A stretch of 64,000 bases of DNA. It comes from Isoetes taiwanensis (taxonomy: Eukaryota > Streptophyta > Lycopodiopsida > Isoetales > Isoetaceae). Both the position numbers and the translations under genes were made by a program. Shown here piece by piece: positions 45,661 to 58,669 of the stretch. The notes beneath the pieces are model-generated. The model saw nothing but the letters and a program-made list of their open reading frames with translations, was not told where the DNA came from and ran no database searches. The stretch covers positions 446,654 through 510,653 of the forward strand of contig JAJEKV010000008.1 in NCBI GenBank assembly GCA_021234155.1. The letters are read 5' to 3'. Positions within the stretch are counted from its first letter, which is position 1. Every line of letters starts with the position of its first letter.

Positions 45661-46960
45661 GATGGAAATAACGGCAGGCTGACTTTCAGCATTGCCGATT
45701 TCAATGGCTGCAAGGATATGGGACTCACCGTGAATGTATTCGGGAGCCTCCTCCTCGACAGGTAGTGTCGACTTCGAGATCGTCCCAATCGAAATTGACC
45801 ATGGCTAGTCAAGGCGATGCAGGTGACATAAGGGCAATTCTGCATGAAGTGCCAGGCCCGCCTCCCCCTGTAACATGCCTTATCTCGCGGAGCTGTTCTT
45901 GAGCCTCTTTGGGAATAGACTGTAAGAGGTTTCGAACTTCCTTACCGACATTGTTCGGTTTGTCGGGCATGTTGAAGGTGACTTTCTTTTTCTGGCGGCC
46001 GTAAGAGTTCTGCTGAGAGGGCCCCGGACTTGGTGAGAAGGGTTTGTAAGGTGTGAGTGATGGCTGCGAGTAGTAGGCGGGCCAGCGAATGCCCGGTTTC
46101 TTGGTGTGTGTCCTCCTCGAGGCTCAATGCCTTAGCCTCGGCCTCTGCAACCGATTTGGTCTATGGCCTTAACCATTACGTTTAATTGATGGGGCCAACC
46201 CTTCAATGTAGCCCTCCACCGCCCTCTTTTTTTTCATTCATTCCTGGCACATACATTCATCGGTGTAGGCCTGGTGACATACCATTCTGCTCTAACCTGT
46301 AAAAGGTGCGGATTTGTTGGCATTTGTGCGCCGCGAGGCACATAATGCGACTTAAAAGCTTTGGCAAACTTCGAATTTGCATCTGCTTCTATCCGGATGC
46401 TTGGCTGCAGCATAGCCCTTCCACCAAATACGGGCAGCTCTGTAAGGTTTGTGGTGGCAACCTTTCTCGTATCCTTTTCGTCATGCCATGGAGTTTCCCA
46501 AACTCCTTCATCTCGTCCAACCCGAGGACTCACGCATTCAACCCGCCTCTAGATTTCCCATCAAAGCGGGCCAATTTCTGTTTTTCCATATCTTTACGGT
46601 TATGGCCATATCAACGATCTTCACGGTACTCTTTGTCGGCAGCTTTGCATGGTCCAGGCGATCTACAGGCGATCTCGGAGGACACAAGTGGCTGATTGTG
46701 AAGATGTAGCACTATCCCGAGGAACCGATGGCGTTGGAGCGTTGGCACCGCCGATAGTACAGGGGCTTGATTCGGTGCAAGTGGCATTTGGGGTGGTGGA
46801 CTTGGCGATAGCGGGGTAACTCCAGCCCATCCTCCTGCATAGGCTGCGGTGGGTTGGCATTCAAGACATAAGTTTGCAGCTCAACTAGCTGCCGCTTCAT
46901 CAACATTAGTTCTTGCTCGGCATTAATCTGCTAGCATTGAGGGGTGTGCGCCACGGGCGT

Positions 46961-47813
46961 TAGATTGCACCGTCTATAGTGAGCATAAAAGGTATAAGGA
47001 GAATTATAGTGACATCAAGTCTCATAAAGAAGATCATTTTGGGAAGAGTACAATAGAAAAGACCTTTATTATAAGTGAACGAGTCATTACATTGAAAGTC
47101 ATTACATTGAAGGCGGTTACAACTTAAAGTTATATATATCGAGGTAGACACTTTACATTGGGCAATTTTTCAACTCACACATAACATAGACACAAAACCG
47201 AAAGTGGACCAGGCCTAGGGGTTCGCGAAAGTGTACAAAAGGTGTAAATATGGTAATGCTACCCAAAAAGCAATTGTCCACGGGACAAAGTCTTTAAAGT
47301 GCTTTAGGTGCTTTACCCTCGAAAGTGCTTTTTCGTTCAACGACATCGTTTGATGATTACTCCAGAAATAGAACGCATCATCCAGGTGGAGGTAGGGATC
47401 GATGACATGGATGATCCAGCAATTGGGAGATGAATTTTCATGTTTGGCGGGATTTCTAGATGGCGGATTCTTGGAGGAAATTCTTGGTTGTCATTCTTTC
47501 GAAGATTTCTGTAACGAGATTTTCTGGCTGTCTTCAATTCAATCAATTCAATCTTTGATCTGTTCTCATGGCTGATAATTCACTTGCAATTCTCAATCGA
47601 ATGCCAATCCCAATTCTAATTCGAGAGCATTGCTGATCAGGAAAGGAGAATTTATCGGGATTTTGAAGCCAAGAGGAAAGAGAATCCGGAAAGAGATTGA
47701 AACTAAAGGAAAAAGAAAACATTGCACCAAATGAGAAGAAGAAAACATTTTCTCGATAGAAGGTTGCAAGAGCATCAAAAGAGCTAATGACTCTTTTAAT
47801 CACATTGTGAGGA
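46961..47813. other. Spacer without recognised gene
   Basis: AT-rich DNA. Nothing could be identified. The expected 5' LTR of Gypsy-1b was looked for and not seen. Confidence 0.35.
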
Positions 47814-50420
47814 ATGTTTGGAGGATTTAGACAAAGGGAGAATTCTTCAAAGACTTTTGAAGAAAAATACACATTACCATTGCAAGGAGAATTACCGGAT
47901 CCCAAGAACCTGGCTGTAATGCATACCATGATTTCCAATGTCCAGGAGACAATGCAGGCCCAAAAATGCAAAGAAAAACTGATATTTTGCAAGCAAGAAA
48001 GAGCACTCTACAAATGGCGCACTGTTCGGGCCCGGGGATCAATCAATCGCAATTTCAAAGGGTTCTATCTATTCCACGAAAAACTGTTGCCATGGCATTT
48101 AGAAGGCAATTTACTACTTGACCGAGGGCGGCCCGGGTCAATGTTTGGAAGGAAGAGAAGAAAAGATGCCTTCACAAAGCTGAAGAAATATACAGTCGGG
48201 AAGTATTGGGATGAAAATACGAGTATCACCTTTATAAGAAGCATGTGAGGAAGCATTTGAATGATAAAGGTGAAAATTGATCATCCTATTCATACGCTAG
48301 AGATGACACGTATAGTTTAAAACCATACATTTTAGATACTTTCTTTCTTTTTTTTTGTTTTAAAGTAACTAAATTTTTTCATTGTCTGGTTCAACTATAT
48401 CTTGGTTTCAAGAAGGAACATCCGGATATGAAGATGTCCCAATGAGGCTTTTAAGCCAAGCTACATTAGAAAAATTAAAAGAAAGGGGACCTGTTGTCGC
48501 CAATACCATTTTCCAGATTTAGAATTTGTAAGGCGTGCCATCAATAATATGAGACCGGATCCTCATGGTGTTCACAAGTGAATGTAAATGTAAGTGCAAA
48601 AGTTTGTGGCCCAAAAGTCGACTGTATGGCCAAGGAGAACACCATTAAATCAACTAGTGATTATTGGAATGGTGGTGCCAAAAGGATGAGAGTGAAGAGT
48701 GGCATAAGCACGTGTGTGTTTGATGCGCATTTGTACAAAGTATGGGTTAAAGAAGTAAATGGTTTCCCTTTGCTTGTACATTACTTTTAAGTAGTATCTT
48801 AATCTAAACCACATTTCCGTGGATAGTCTTGGTCATCTTTCCTCAACGTAGTTATCTTGTCCAGTTGTATGTGAGTGTCCCCGCTTGATAGGAATGCTCC
48901 AAGCTTCACTCAAACACAGAAAAGATTGAGTGTTCATGCAGCAGTATTTATTGTTCTCCTAAATTTCAAAGTCCGCTACCTTGAAATAACTAAGTCTCAG
49001 AACTCAAATCACATTGTGCCTTGCTTTTTATTTGAAGCACTAAGGTTTGCAGGTATTCTCTGCCAGAGTTGTGAGAGTCTAATCCGGTGATAGAATTCCA
49101 AAATTATCCTATTAGAGGATAAAAGTAAAATCTTGGATTCTCGCCAGTGACATTGACCATTCTTCTTGACCCTACAAGGTGATCCATTTTTCAACAAGCT
49201 CGATGCAAGACTTTCAGTCCGGACTCAATCACATATTCTCAGCCCCTTTGAGTTCATGCCAAGATTAAAATCATTTGCAAAACCATTAGGTTTGTGGCTG
49301 TAATGAGTCTTAGAGTCTAGATCGAACTGTTTCTTGAATTGGGAAAAGTTAATGTGAATCGATATTCCGCCATTATTTTTTGGTATTGCAGTTGCCAACA
49401 TGTCTCTAAAGAGAGGAACAAACAAAAGTCTATCAATGTCAATGGAAAGTATTTGAAAAGGTACTAACTATCAAATTCAAGCATATTACTTTTTGGAGTT
49501 GAACTAATCATTTGACATTGAGCTCATTGAGAAGAAGTCCAAAGAAAGAATACCGCCAAGCTATCTAAAAAACAAAAAAGGTTACTAGATTGGCCTACAA
49601 ACAAAATCCTTTTGAATTTAATGAGCATGCAAAAAAAGACTATGAAGTCTTTTGTTCCACATAATTATAAAGCTCATTGGCAAACTAAGAATTCAAGAAA
49701 TGCTTGGCAACCATACTGGACATGATACTATTGTTTTACGTCATAGACTTTACAGAAAATTACGGATTTAAGATCCAGGGGAAGCTCAATCCGGTCATTG
49801 GCATACTGATCAGGTGTCAATTCTAGTGCATATTACTTACATGTGGAGGGATGAAAGAAGAAGAAGAAGAAAGAAGGAAGAAGAGAGAGGAAGAGAGCTT
49901 GAACAAGAAAGAACAAGGACTCGGCCAAGGAGAAGAGAAACAAACTCTCAAAGGTATTGTGAAGGAGACTCATTTCTATATTAGTGATGACAAAACACAT
50001 GACAATGAATTTGTCCAACATTGTCTACAAATGCATGCTGATTGGTTGCAAAGTATTGGAATTGAATATAAGAAACATGTATTTTGGAGTGATGGTCGTT
50101 TTTTCAGGTTCAAGTCTTCAAGACCATTCCATTTTTCTTGGTAGATTTTATGGGAGAAAGGGTGGGATCTCCTATGGAATTTTTTGCTAGCTCACATAGC
50201 AAAGGTGAGCATGATGAATGCTGGTGCGCTTATAAAGAGGGTACTAACTCCAAGAGCAAATGAAGTACAATGGATGCAAGCTACGGTGTGCACATGAGGT
50301 TGTTAATTTTCTCCAATTGTACTTTCAAAATCATCCATCTGATAATGATATCAAAAGGTATTATTCTTTTTTGTTGTTTTTAGACGGTCTTTGAATTACG
50401 TTTGTCCAAAGACTTAAAGC
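47814..50420 (+). pseudogene. Decayed ORF of an uncharacterised transposon-like family (WSDG...FK / HSKGEHD)
   Basis: Plus-strand pieces in several frames follow the order I remember for a large uncharacterised protein family found patchily in plants and animals. They are: SMFGRKRRKDAFTKLKKYTV (about 48135), GFKKEHPDMKMSQ (about 48400), DFTENYGFKIQ (49746), then EAQSGHWHTDQVSILVHITY (about 49783), DDKTHDNEFVQHCLQMHADW (about 49986), HVFWSDGRFFRFKS (about 50070), MEFFASSHSKGEHDE (about 50175), GALIKRVLTPRANEVQW and AHEVVNFLQLYFQNH (about 50290). The spacing of Asp, Asp and Glu/Asp suggests an RNase H-like fold, but that is inference. An acidic/basic low-complexity insert lies at 49851-49920. 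Stops and frameshifts are numerous. The family link is from memory and needs a search. Confidence 0.5.
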
Positions 50421-53191
50421 ACTGACAAAGACTTGATGTTTGAGGTTATTCTGGGAGGTGGAGTCTTCAAACATTGACGGATCTGAAAGAATTGAATACC
50501 ATGAAGGGAACAACAAAGATTCACATCGCATCAGGCCATGTGTGACAAGGAAACTCTTTGAAGGTAGCTTATAGACCATTGTCATGCTTTTGCAACTATT
50601 TGCATTCAATTCAAGTGGGATAAATGTGTATGTGAGTCGGGTGGTGATTGGGGAGAAGGCGATTGAGTTTGAGGTTAAAGGAGCCTAGGAATCGGTGACA
50701 ACATTGAAAATGAAGAAGAGGCCGAGTTTGATATTGAGGAAGAAGAAGAGGATGAAGATGATGTAACGAGTTCCATGATAGAAGTGGGGGATAATTTTCT
50801 TTGTAAATCTTTGAAAGAAGGTAATGAAGAAGGGGTAGATTTTTATGTGCTTAGGCAGGTGCTGAAGCAAAGAATACTTTGCTAGAAAATTATAAGGATG
50901 GATGGGGAATGTGTTTGGGGTGAAGTACAGTTATTATAGGGACTTTACTACAAACAAATTCCAGGTAGTCTAAATTTTGGCTGATGGAGGACAAACTGAG
51001 GCCAAGCGTAGTGTTTATAGCCATCTTGTAAGGCTTGCTCAAGCTTTGACATGTATCCGGATGAAGATGACTCTAACATGTATACCATGGATGAAGACAC
51101 TTGCCAACAAATCATGAGTAGTATTCCAACTACCTCATAGAGGTAATGGATGAAGTATAATGGATGCAAAGCTGCGGGATCAAAAGGTATTTTTCCCCTT
51201 TTTGGTTGTCTTTAGCATGTTCTCAATTTCACAAGCCACAAAGATTCTAAAAACACTTAAAGCACTACGACACTAGCATTACTGTGCTTTTCTCGGGAGG
51301 GTAGAGTCTTCAAAATTTTATCTTTGGGAGGTTAATTCACGTTCCCGTCTTTGGGAGGTTGGTGAAGGGATTGGAGGAGATTTGAACAAAGAATTGTTGG
51401 CGGGAGATGATGTAATTCTTCAAGGGGGAGAATTCTCTCATTTCAATTGCCCTTTGTTGTTTTTTTCTCACCATTCGGCGGTCTTAATGGCAAATTCTTA
51501 AACCGAAAAATGCATTCAAAATTCTTTTAAACCTAGAAGCAGCTCATCTCCTTTGATCTACCGGTCTCTCCGGCTTGGATCCATCTCAATTAGCTTTTGT
51601 CAAGAAAAAAATGGCCGAGCTTGATTATTTCTCCATTTATCCTCCCCGCTTGGGATAATTTAACCAAAGACCGGGCAGATGGTGTAGGTTGCCGATTCCT
51701 GGATGATCGAGGAGTTCTTGTACACGTGGGTCCCCACAAGTACAGGTATGTGATCAAGACAAATGCTACATTTGCTGCGTGAATTGGATTCCTTAAAAGG
51801 CGTTGGCCTCCCTCTAACTAGGCTTTTTCAAACAATACCTAGAAAGCTGCAAAAAAACTTTGGACATTTTGTGACTTTGCGAGGAGGCAAGGTCGCTTTG
51901 CTCACTCAAGAAATGCAAGTGGGTCGGGTTGCTAGTTCTTGAGGAACTGGTAAAGGCAAAGGAAAGAGACTTTTGAGAATCTTCTAGCAGATATAGATCA
52001 TGTCTTGAAGGAAAGTAATAAGAGCGGTACAATTTAAGGGACAAAGTTGTACAGAGGAAGGAGAAAAAATGGGCATTGAATTTTTGTAAAACAACTTATT
52101 AAGGAAAGTAGGCACCATGATGGAAGTAAATGGGTGGGGGCGAAATGTCTTGTAAAACCTCATCATCTGCACAATTACATTTCTGCCATACTGGGAAAAA
52201 AATACCTTATGGAGTGGCTTCATAAAAAATAGGATTAAGACTCCAAAGGATGCTTGAAAGGCATCTCATCCACGTAAACTCTGGTCCCAAATGAAGATGA
52301 ATTTGTCTTTCTTAGCGGGACATGGGACATCAAGCACCTCATGAACAGAAAATCTGTTCATAGAGGGACCAAATAAACTAAGTCATACCGGTGGATGCTT
52401 CCTCCAAGAAAGCATGTACTCCCCGCCTGAATACAACTACTTTGTTAGTTGTTGATGATTTTAATAATTGAGGGGTTTTATCTTTTAAAATCATCCCTCG
52501 AATTGATTACTTCTTCTAAAAACTCTTCCGAAAACATCCATTAAGATCTAGATAAACCAATCTCTTTGCCTAATAACAATTGGCGGTCTGGGTGGAACTT
52601 GAAGCTACATTTACACTTTTGTACTTACGTTGGACCTAACATTCACAACATTAATCGAAGTGAATACACCCAAATTCAAGTACAAATATTGAGATTAAAT
52701 TAAAAAGCACAAGACACGAGTTAGTGGGATACATTTAAGTCCTCATCACTTTGGACTACTTGTTAAGCAAGGAAGATTGCGGAAGACAACTCAAATAATG
52801 AATACAATAATTTGGAAATTCAAATTAAACAATCCCGGGAATGAATTGTTCTTGCTCAAGGGATGTTGTTTCAATCATTGCTCAAGTTTTTGGATTTATG
52901 GTGGATGGGATAGGATTGGGTTGTACACATTTGGTTGGCGGGTATTGGTGCTCGGCGGATCCAACTTTCAAACCCACCGCAATATCAACCGGGTTGAGTT
53001 TATGTGTCCATGACATCCTTCTCGCCTCTTCTTCATTGCCTTACCAGGATTGTTTGCCCTGCATCATTCCCATCATTCTTTTTTTGACCTCTCCCTCTCA
53101 AAGGATACTTTCTAGTAACCTTGGCTTTGGTCACGAGAACAGCTTTTGGCCTTTGCCACCTCCTTTCTTTTGCTAGTCTCTTCTTTATTCA
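50421..53191. other. Low-information stretch with a partial repeat of the preceding ORF
   Basis: Around 51140-51190 a block (aagtataatggatgcaaagc, then atcaaaaggtatt) repeats the sequence at about 50260-50365 (aagtacaatggatgcaagct, then atcaaaaggtatt). Part of the preceding ORF is therefore duplicated. The rest, including a Glu/Asp-rich frame near 50700-50790, is not recognised. Confidence 0.35.
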
Positions 53192-54740
53192 ATGTCTTCT
53201 TTTCCTTCCCTGTCTTCTTCCACAGCCATCCAGCTTTTTCTTCTTGATCTTGCTTACGCTTCTTCACGGTTGGAGTGTCTAAGACATACTCAATCTCCCC
53301 TCATCGGCGACCTTTTGTTTCTTCAAAAATTTTACCTACCACTTCTTAGCGCCTTTGGGGTCTGTCCCAGAACATTCTCTGTTTCAATATCAGAATCATC
53401 CCTGACATGTCTCAACCTTCTTCTCTCTTTCGTGCTAGTAGGGGGACTTCAATTGTTCGGTTGCACATCACGGGGACTTCAATTGGTCCGGATTGCGCAT
53501 CTACTACATCTTCAATTACCCGACACATGTTATTTGATCCCAAATCTGATTTCAAACTTAATCTGGGATCAAAGGAAGCAACCTGCTCAACTGCAACAAG
53601 GAATGCTCAAGCCCAAGCTCAACATAAAAGGTCTTGAGGGAACTAGGCATTCACATTTCAAACATTTGCCTTCCTTTAACAAGGCGTACACATCACATCA
53701 TGATATTCATGTGAGCAATCAAGAATTAAAGAAAGCTTTGTACTTATCAAATCCCCAAACCACAAAGCATTACAAAAATTTTGTAAAACACGGAAGATTT
53801 CTCTTGATGGTGTTGATCACGAGAAAGTTGAATTCTTGATGTCCCTAGGCTATCAAAGAGTTTTGCATATTCTAGGCGCCTTGATGTCACCATCCAGTTG
53901 ATTAATTCTGCCTCAAGTTTCCCTTCTTCAAAATCAGATCTGGATCTCAGGGTCTGCATAATGACTCCATGGACTCTGCGGCATACTCCTCAAACATTAA
54001 CTTTCTCTCAACTCATTTATTTCTGTTCTACTTCTGTGTCATGAGCAGGGCCTCTTTTCAACAATCGGTGATTTCAATTGTTCCATCTTTGTGATATTTT
54101 CGGTTAGCCTTTAAAATTTTTTGTCATTTGACTTTTCTTCAGCTGCCAGACTAACAACTATAATCCTGCATTCTTTTCCATGCGGGTTTCTTGATCATAG
54201 TTTTCAGTTCTCTGTCACTATCTGCTTGATTCGGTTTCAAGTTTGTCGATGATCAAGTTTACTACTTTGCTACCTCTTTTGCTCGGCCGGGGCTTTGAAT
54301 CAATTTCTTGTTTCTCTTTAACACCACGAGGTCTCGGCCTGCTATGCACATAAACCATAACACATGCACCATATGCGACCCAATTGATTCGATGGCCTTG
54401 AGGGATCTTAGGAACCTTCTTGGCAATTTTCCCAGCAAATACAAGGGCAAATTGCTTCATTACATTCATTGTTTGAAACCCCATCTGGATAAAGATCCTT
54501 AACAAAGCATCCGAATTTGGCCTTGGATGTGGCTGAATAACAGCAACTAGTGCGACCTTCGACTTAGGATTGAGGGTTCTTGCCAAAGTGATTCCCAGCA
54601 TTCTTGTGTAACATTATTTGCAGTAATTAGATACCCTTTCTGAGGCTGCAAACCATGGTTTGAAGGCCGTGTAGAATTCCCTGCACGAAGCTTGTTCCTC
54701 ACCTCCTGCTCAAAGCAACCAAACACCTGATTCAAACATA
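53192..54740. other. Unidentified open frames on both strands
   Basis: A plus-strand frame of 215 residues (53192-53839) is rich in Leu and Ser and has no recognisable domain. On the minus strand, 54218-54601 contains VPKIPQGHRINWVAYGACVM and 54547-54735 contains KGYLITANNVTQECW. These look like protein-coding remnants rather than chance frames, but I cannot name a family. They may belong to transposons. Confidence 0.3.
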
Positions 54741-54746
54741 CTCATT

Positions 54747-54868
54747 GCAAATAAGCCAACATTTCTGATAGCATAGCATTCAAGAGCTTTCTATACAAAA
54801 CTTGTTTGCAAATAAGCCAACATTTCTGATAGCATAGCATTCAAGAGCTTTCTGTACAAAACTTGTTC
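54747..54868 (+). repeat. 61-bp tandem duplication
   Basis: Two adjacent units starting gcaaataagccaacatttct at 54747 and 54808 differ at very few bases. A smaller duplication of about 23 bp (ttctcacacaagcaacc) lies at about 54920-54962. Confidence 0.92.
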
Positions 54869-54962
54869 TCTAAGTTACCCAAATTTAAGCAACACAACTC
54901 CATATTCTGCTGAAACCTGATTTCTCACACAAGCAACCCCTGACTTCTCACACAAGCAACCA

Positions 54963-56197
54963 AAGCTATAAAACTCGGCATGGTGCTCAGACACAAGAAC
55001 AAACGCACAAGCAGTTGATGCCAGTCTCTTCCTCCCGACCTGGAACTGGTCGCATCGCCCATTCCATGCCAACACTTCAGCCTCATCTTCTTGCTATTTC
55101 CGGCCCTTCTCATCCAGACGTCCAGATTCGTCCACATACCAATCGGACGGCCAACAACATTAACAACAACAAAAAATTCCCCCTGCCAGACCACCAGTTT
55201 CATTTTCCAATTGGGAAACCTACGTAGAAAGGTCTTTGAATTAACAAGAAGAAGAATTAGGCTAATTAGGCAAAAAATGTCTGGAATATTCTAGTTGGGG
55301 CACTAAAGTCTAATTATATTGAGGTATCAAATAAACTAAATTGCAATAGGGTATGGACATGCAAACTATGGTCTAGTTCACCTAATAGAAATTCGATCCA
55401 ACAGATTCGTGCAGACAACCAAATGTTGAAATTGTAGCGTGTAATGCATCAGATCATGAAGTTTTGTGATACTCCACAACTATTACTGCAAAAACATTAA
55501 CTAATTGGGGTCTTACCACCATGATGGTGATGCATGTCACCACATAGAGCATTTTATCATGGCGCACATATTCCTCCTGAGGGTATAGTTGGTGTACCTA
55601 AATTCTTGTACTGATACAGCCCTTATCTGGAGCTGATGATACCTTGTTTTCTAAGTTGGTGCATTGCATTACCAACATTGGTGAACCCTGCAAATAATAA
55701 TGGTGAATCTAATGATTTAAATGCTTATACTATTCAATCAACATCAAATTACAACGGAAGTGATGGCAAAAATTTAAAACTAATACACAAGTAATAAGCA
55801 CAAGCAAACTGCGATTAAGGGTCTAAGAATAAAGGTGGATTACATTTCTTTGATCGATGGCACATTGTATGACTTCAAGGCACTTGGGATGTGCCATTAA
55901 AACTCAGGCAGAGTGGGATCGGCCTTAGCCGTTAGCAGGGGCTTGAGTCATAGGTCATGCAATAATGAACCAAGTGACTTAAGAGCTCCTAACTATAGTA
56001 GTTGGGGAACAAATTTTTCTACTGGCAAGTGGGCTATAGTTGCTGAAGTTAAGTATGGCTGGGCTAATTGTTTGCTCTGTTAGGCTCTAAAATATCTTCC
56101 AAGCTGCAGATCAAAGGCGGAGCCAAATAAAATCCTAACTCGGCCAAGTCCTTGTCATTGAAGATCTTCAAGTTACGAAAAGCGAGAGTTAGATCAG
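54963..56197. other. Spacer without recognised gene
   Basis: No domain, RNA gene or terminal repeat was recognised. A minus-strand frame at 54925-55203 is Trp- and Met-rich and matches nothing I know. Confidence 0.35.
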
Positions 56198-58200
56198 TGT
56201 GGCGTTCCGTATTTATATGCCTTTTAATTATAAATACATGACCGTCACTATGAATAATTAATAGCATTAATTATTCATAAACTTAAATTAGCTATGTTAA
56301 CTCATTAATTATTAAGGTGGAAACCTAACCTAAACCTTAGTTGAATGTAAGGGCTTAGCCTAATGATAAAGAGCTAAAATATTAAATTAATTAATGATAA
56401 CCAATCTAGAATGGCCACTTGACTCATCGATTAGGCAAAGCGGAACCTGCTAACTTGGGACACTCAGTGGGGTTCCACACAATTTGCTAGTCCGATTTAG
56501 AGGCTAGGTTGGAAGGAGGAGAACTTATTCAACCAGCGGGGACATGGAGAACTTCGAGAGATGGGAGATTTAGCTCAAATACCAGAGTTAGTAGGCTTAC
56601 TTAGCTTGAGATTCTAGTACAAACACTCTAACCCTTGCTTGTTAGATGAATGATTAGTCTCTCTATTCTGGTTCTAGATGAGATTTTTGATGGATGTGTC
56701 CGAGATATGGATGCTCTCTTTCTATTCCCTCTGTTGTATGGGTAAAGAGTGAGACCTAAAGGCCATCTAGGATTAGATGCTCCTAGTTAGAACCCCTTAA
56801 ATCATTATATGCGGCCTATGTTGTGGATACCAATTTGTGATTGACACCGGTCGCGGGTATGATCTTTGAAGCAGGGGATGGGAGTCTTGCCTAGCAGCTC
56901 TGAGAACTCTTACAGTGTGCTGGAAAGCATAGTGGAATCCTTGAGTGTGGGTGAATATGGAGTCGACACTCCACAGGTCCCATGATAAGTACCTATATGG
57001 GCGTCTTGGGGCTCGAGCAGTAATTAATTAGAAGCCTTTAGATTTAGAGTAAGTGAGGGTATGGATGGGGCGAGGTCAACGTGTAGCACATGTTCTCCTA
57101 GCACCAGGGGATCCGTCATGCCGAGGAGGGATCACCTCCTGACTGCCTCATCAGCCCGGAGAGATGTAACCTGGAGTAGTCTCATGGGTGATTCTATGAG
57201 ATTACGTCTCCGGAAGGCTACAATCACGCCATAGCATGTTTCAACCTATCTGCAAAGTGTGCATAGGAGGGGTAGATGGAGTGGACTACCCTAGCTATTG
57301 TTCTATGCCAGCCAACACCATGTTATACCTCTGCCTGCTGTTCTCTTGAAACCTTGACTGTCAGTCGCCCCCATGAGTCTGAGCCCGGGGTAGAGCCCTT
57401 ATTTATGGTGCATTTCCTTTGTTATATTGGTAATATGTTGTTAGTTATATTGATGATGATGGGCCACCCTTCGTGGTGGTGTATTATTTATTGGTATTGT
57501 TGCCAATTTATTGGTATTGTTGCCAGGTGCGAATATGTATGTACGCTTTTGCTATATAGGATTCCCATAGCAGGCATGGGACAAATGACATCTCTGTGTC
57601 CTTCACCCGGACACTTGACCATCACAAGTGGTCCGAGTCAGACGGAGGGCCTTTCCGTGGTGATGGAGTAAGCCATGGAAGAGGCTTCCGTAATTGCTCG
57701 ATGGGAGCATGTTAATGGATTGAGGAGCATCACGGTGAATTGCTCCCGAGCCATGATTACAGTGGGCAATCATATGCCCGGCTGTATTCTAACTCATTAG
57801 ATCGATAGTTAGTAGGGGACTTTTAACTTAGAAAAGTTATCCCAATTCTGTACGTAGTATAAATTTTGGCCTGGGTATGTGAGGATTGTGTTAGTTAGCA
57901 AGTAGATCGTGAAATATTAGAGTAGAGTTATGTTAAGTTGGGAGAAAGACGTCTCCTGTTTCCAAGGGCCATAACTTTTTCTAGGTAACTCGGATGGAGG
58001 CGATTCTTGCACCAGCGCGTCGGAGATAATCCAATTAACCAAGACGCACTAGTATCCGGTGTCAAGACGACATCAAATGGGCACGGGAGCATGGAGTGCA
58101 TACAACGTCTTAGAATCTCAAAAGAAACATGTATTTTCCCTATCACGCACTCGTATTTTGTTGCATATAAAAAATTTTACCGTATAAAAATTTTATGACA
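56198..58200 (+). mobile_element. Gypsy-1-related solo LTR (diverged)
   Basis: It starts TGTGGCGTTCCGTATTTATA and follows the Gypsy-1 LTR in order: an early foldback, an AT-rich zone with TTAATTAA, acccttgcttgttagatga, gagacctaaagg, tgcaaagtgtgcataggagg and the stretch around cggagggcctttcc. No polypurine tract lies before it and no primer binding site or pol after it, so a solo LTR is likely. The right end is approximate (58140-58200), and target duplications were not found. Confidence 0.65.
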
Positions 58201-58239
58201 TTTTCACCATATAAATGTCTTTTGCCCCTTCAACGCAGA

Positions 58240-58297
58240 TTTAAACTTGCGACCTTCCAATTCCAACCTTAGGTGCTTACCACCATGCCAAGCTTCC
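58240..58297 (-). repeat. SINE-like head, copy 1
   Basis: The minus strand reads ggaagcttggcatggtggta, followed about 30 nt on by a degenerate B-box-like ggtcgcaagtttaaatc. The spacing suits an internal RNA polymerase III promoter of a tRNA-derived SINE. A similar head occurs at 58414-58473. Confidence 0.35.
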
Positions 58298-58413
58298 TTG
58301 AATGCGATATATGTTTCATATTAGCTTAAACACATTTAATACTCTGTTTTCTCTGCACAACAACCCTTTAGCAAAAATATATTATGGGGACTTTAGCAAA
58401 AATATATTATGGG

Positions 58414-58473
58414 GACTTGAACCCTTGATCTCCCATCACCAAGCTAAACCCTTTGCCAACATGGTAAGCTTCC
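58414..58473 (-). repeat. SINE-like head, copy 2
   Basis: The minus strand reads ggaagcttaccatgttggca, then gggttcaagtcccc (58414-58427), a very good match to the tRNA B box. The segment below it is a 27-bp direct repeat (ttagcaaaaatatattatgg twice, about 58367-58416). It is too short and poorly folded to be a tRNA gene. Confidence 0.4.
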
Positions 58474-58669
58474 TTTTAGTGAATACTAGTAATCGTGTGC
58501 CAGGTGTTGCCGGGCTAATGTCCTAGCTAGTGTAATGTCCTGGCTAGTGTTTTTACTTGATTTTAACGTCCATTTGTGCAACTTTTGATAACACTAACCA
58601 ATTTAATTACAACTTGCTAAATGTCTAAACCACCCACCTATTTGGGATGATTGTAGATAAGGAATAAGA

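Larger units (their letters stand above)
40281..46960 (-). mobile_element. Gypsy-1b, chromodomain LTR retrotransposon, decayed
   Basis: Minus-strand element with a 3' LTR at 40281-41873 and pol upstream of it. Order on the minus strand: gag (about 46950-45830, ending in a degenerate knuckle HFMQNCP), protease (LMDTGSTHNF, about 45620), RT, RNase H, integrase and chromodomain. A polypurine tract (aaggaggggagaa) abuts the LTR. The LTR lies directly against L1 sequence at 40280. No 5' LTR or primer binding site was found near 47 kb, so the 5' end is missing or unrecognisable. Confidence 0.85.

Noticed and set aside
54218-54601. Minus-strand frame as a functional host gene
   Set aside because: It looks protein-like, but the neighbouring frames are broken, no start or splice structure emerges, and I could not place it in a family. 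It is kept only as an unidentified remnant.
58414-58473. tRNA gene on the minus strand
   Set aside because: The B box is good, but no cloverleaf with an acceptor stem could be drawn. It looks like a SINE head.
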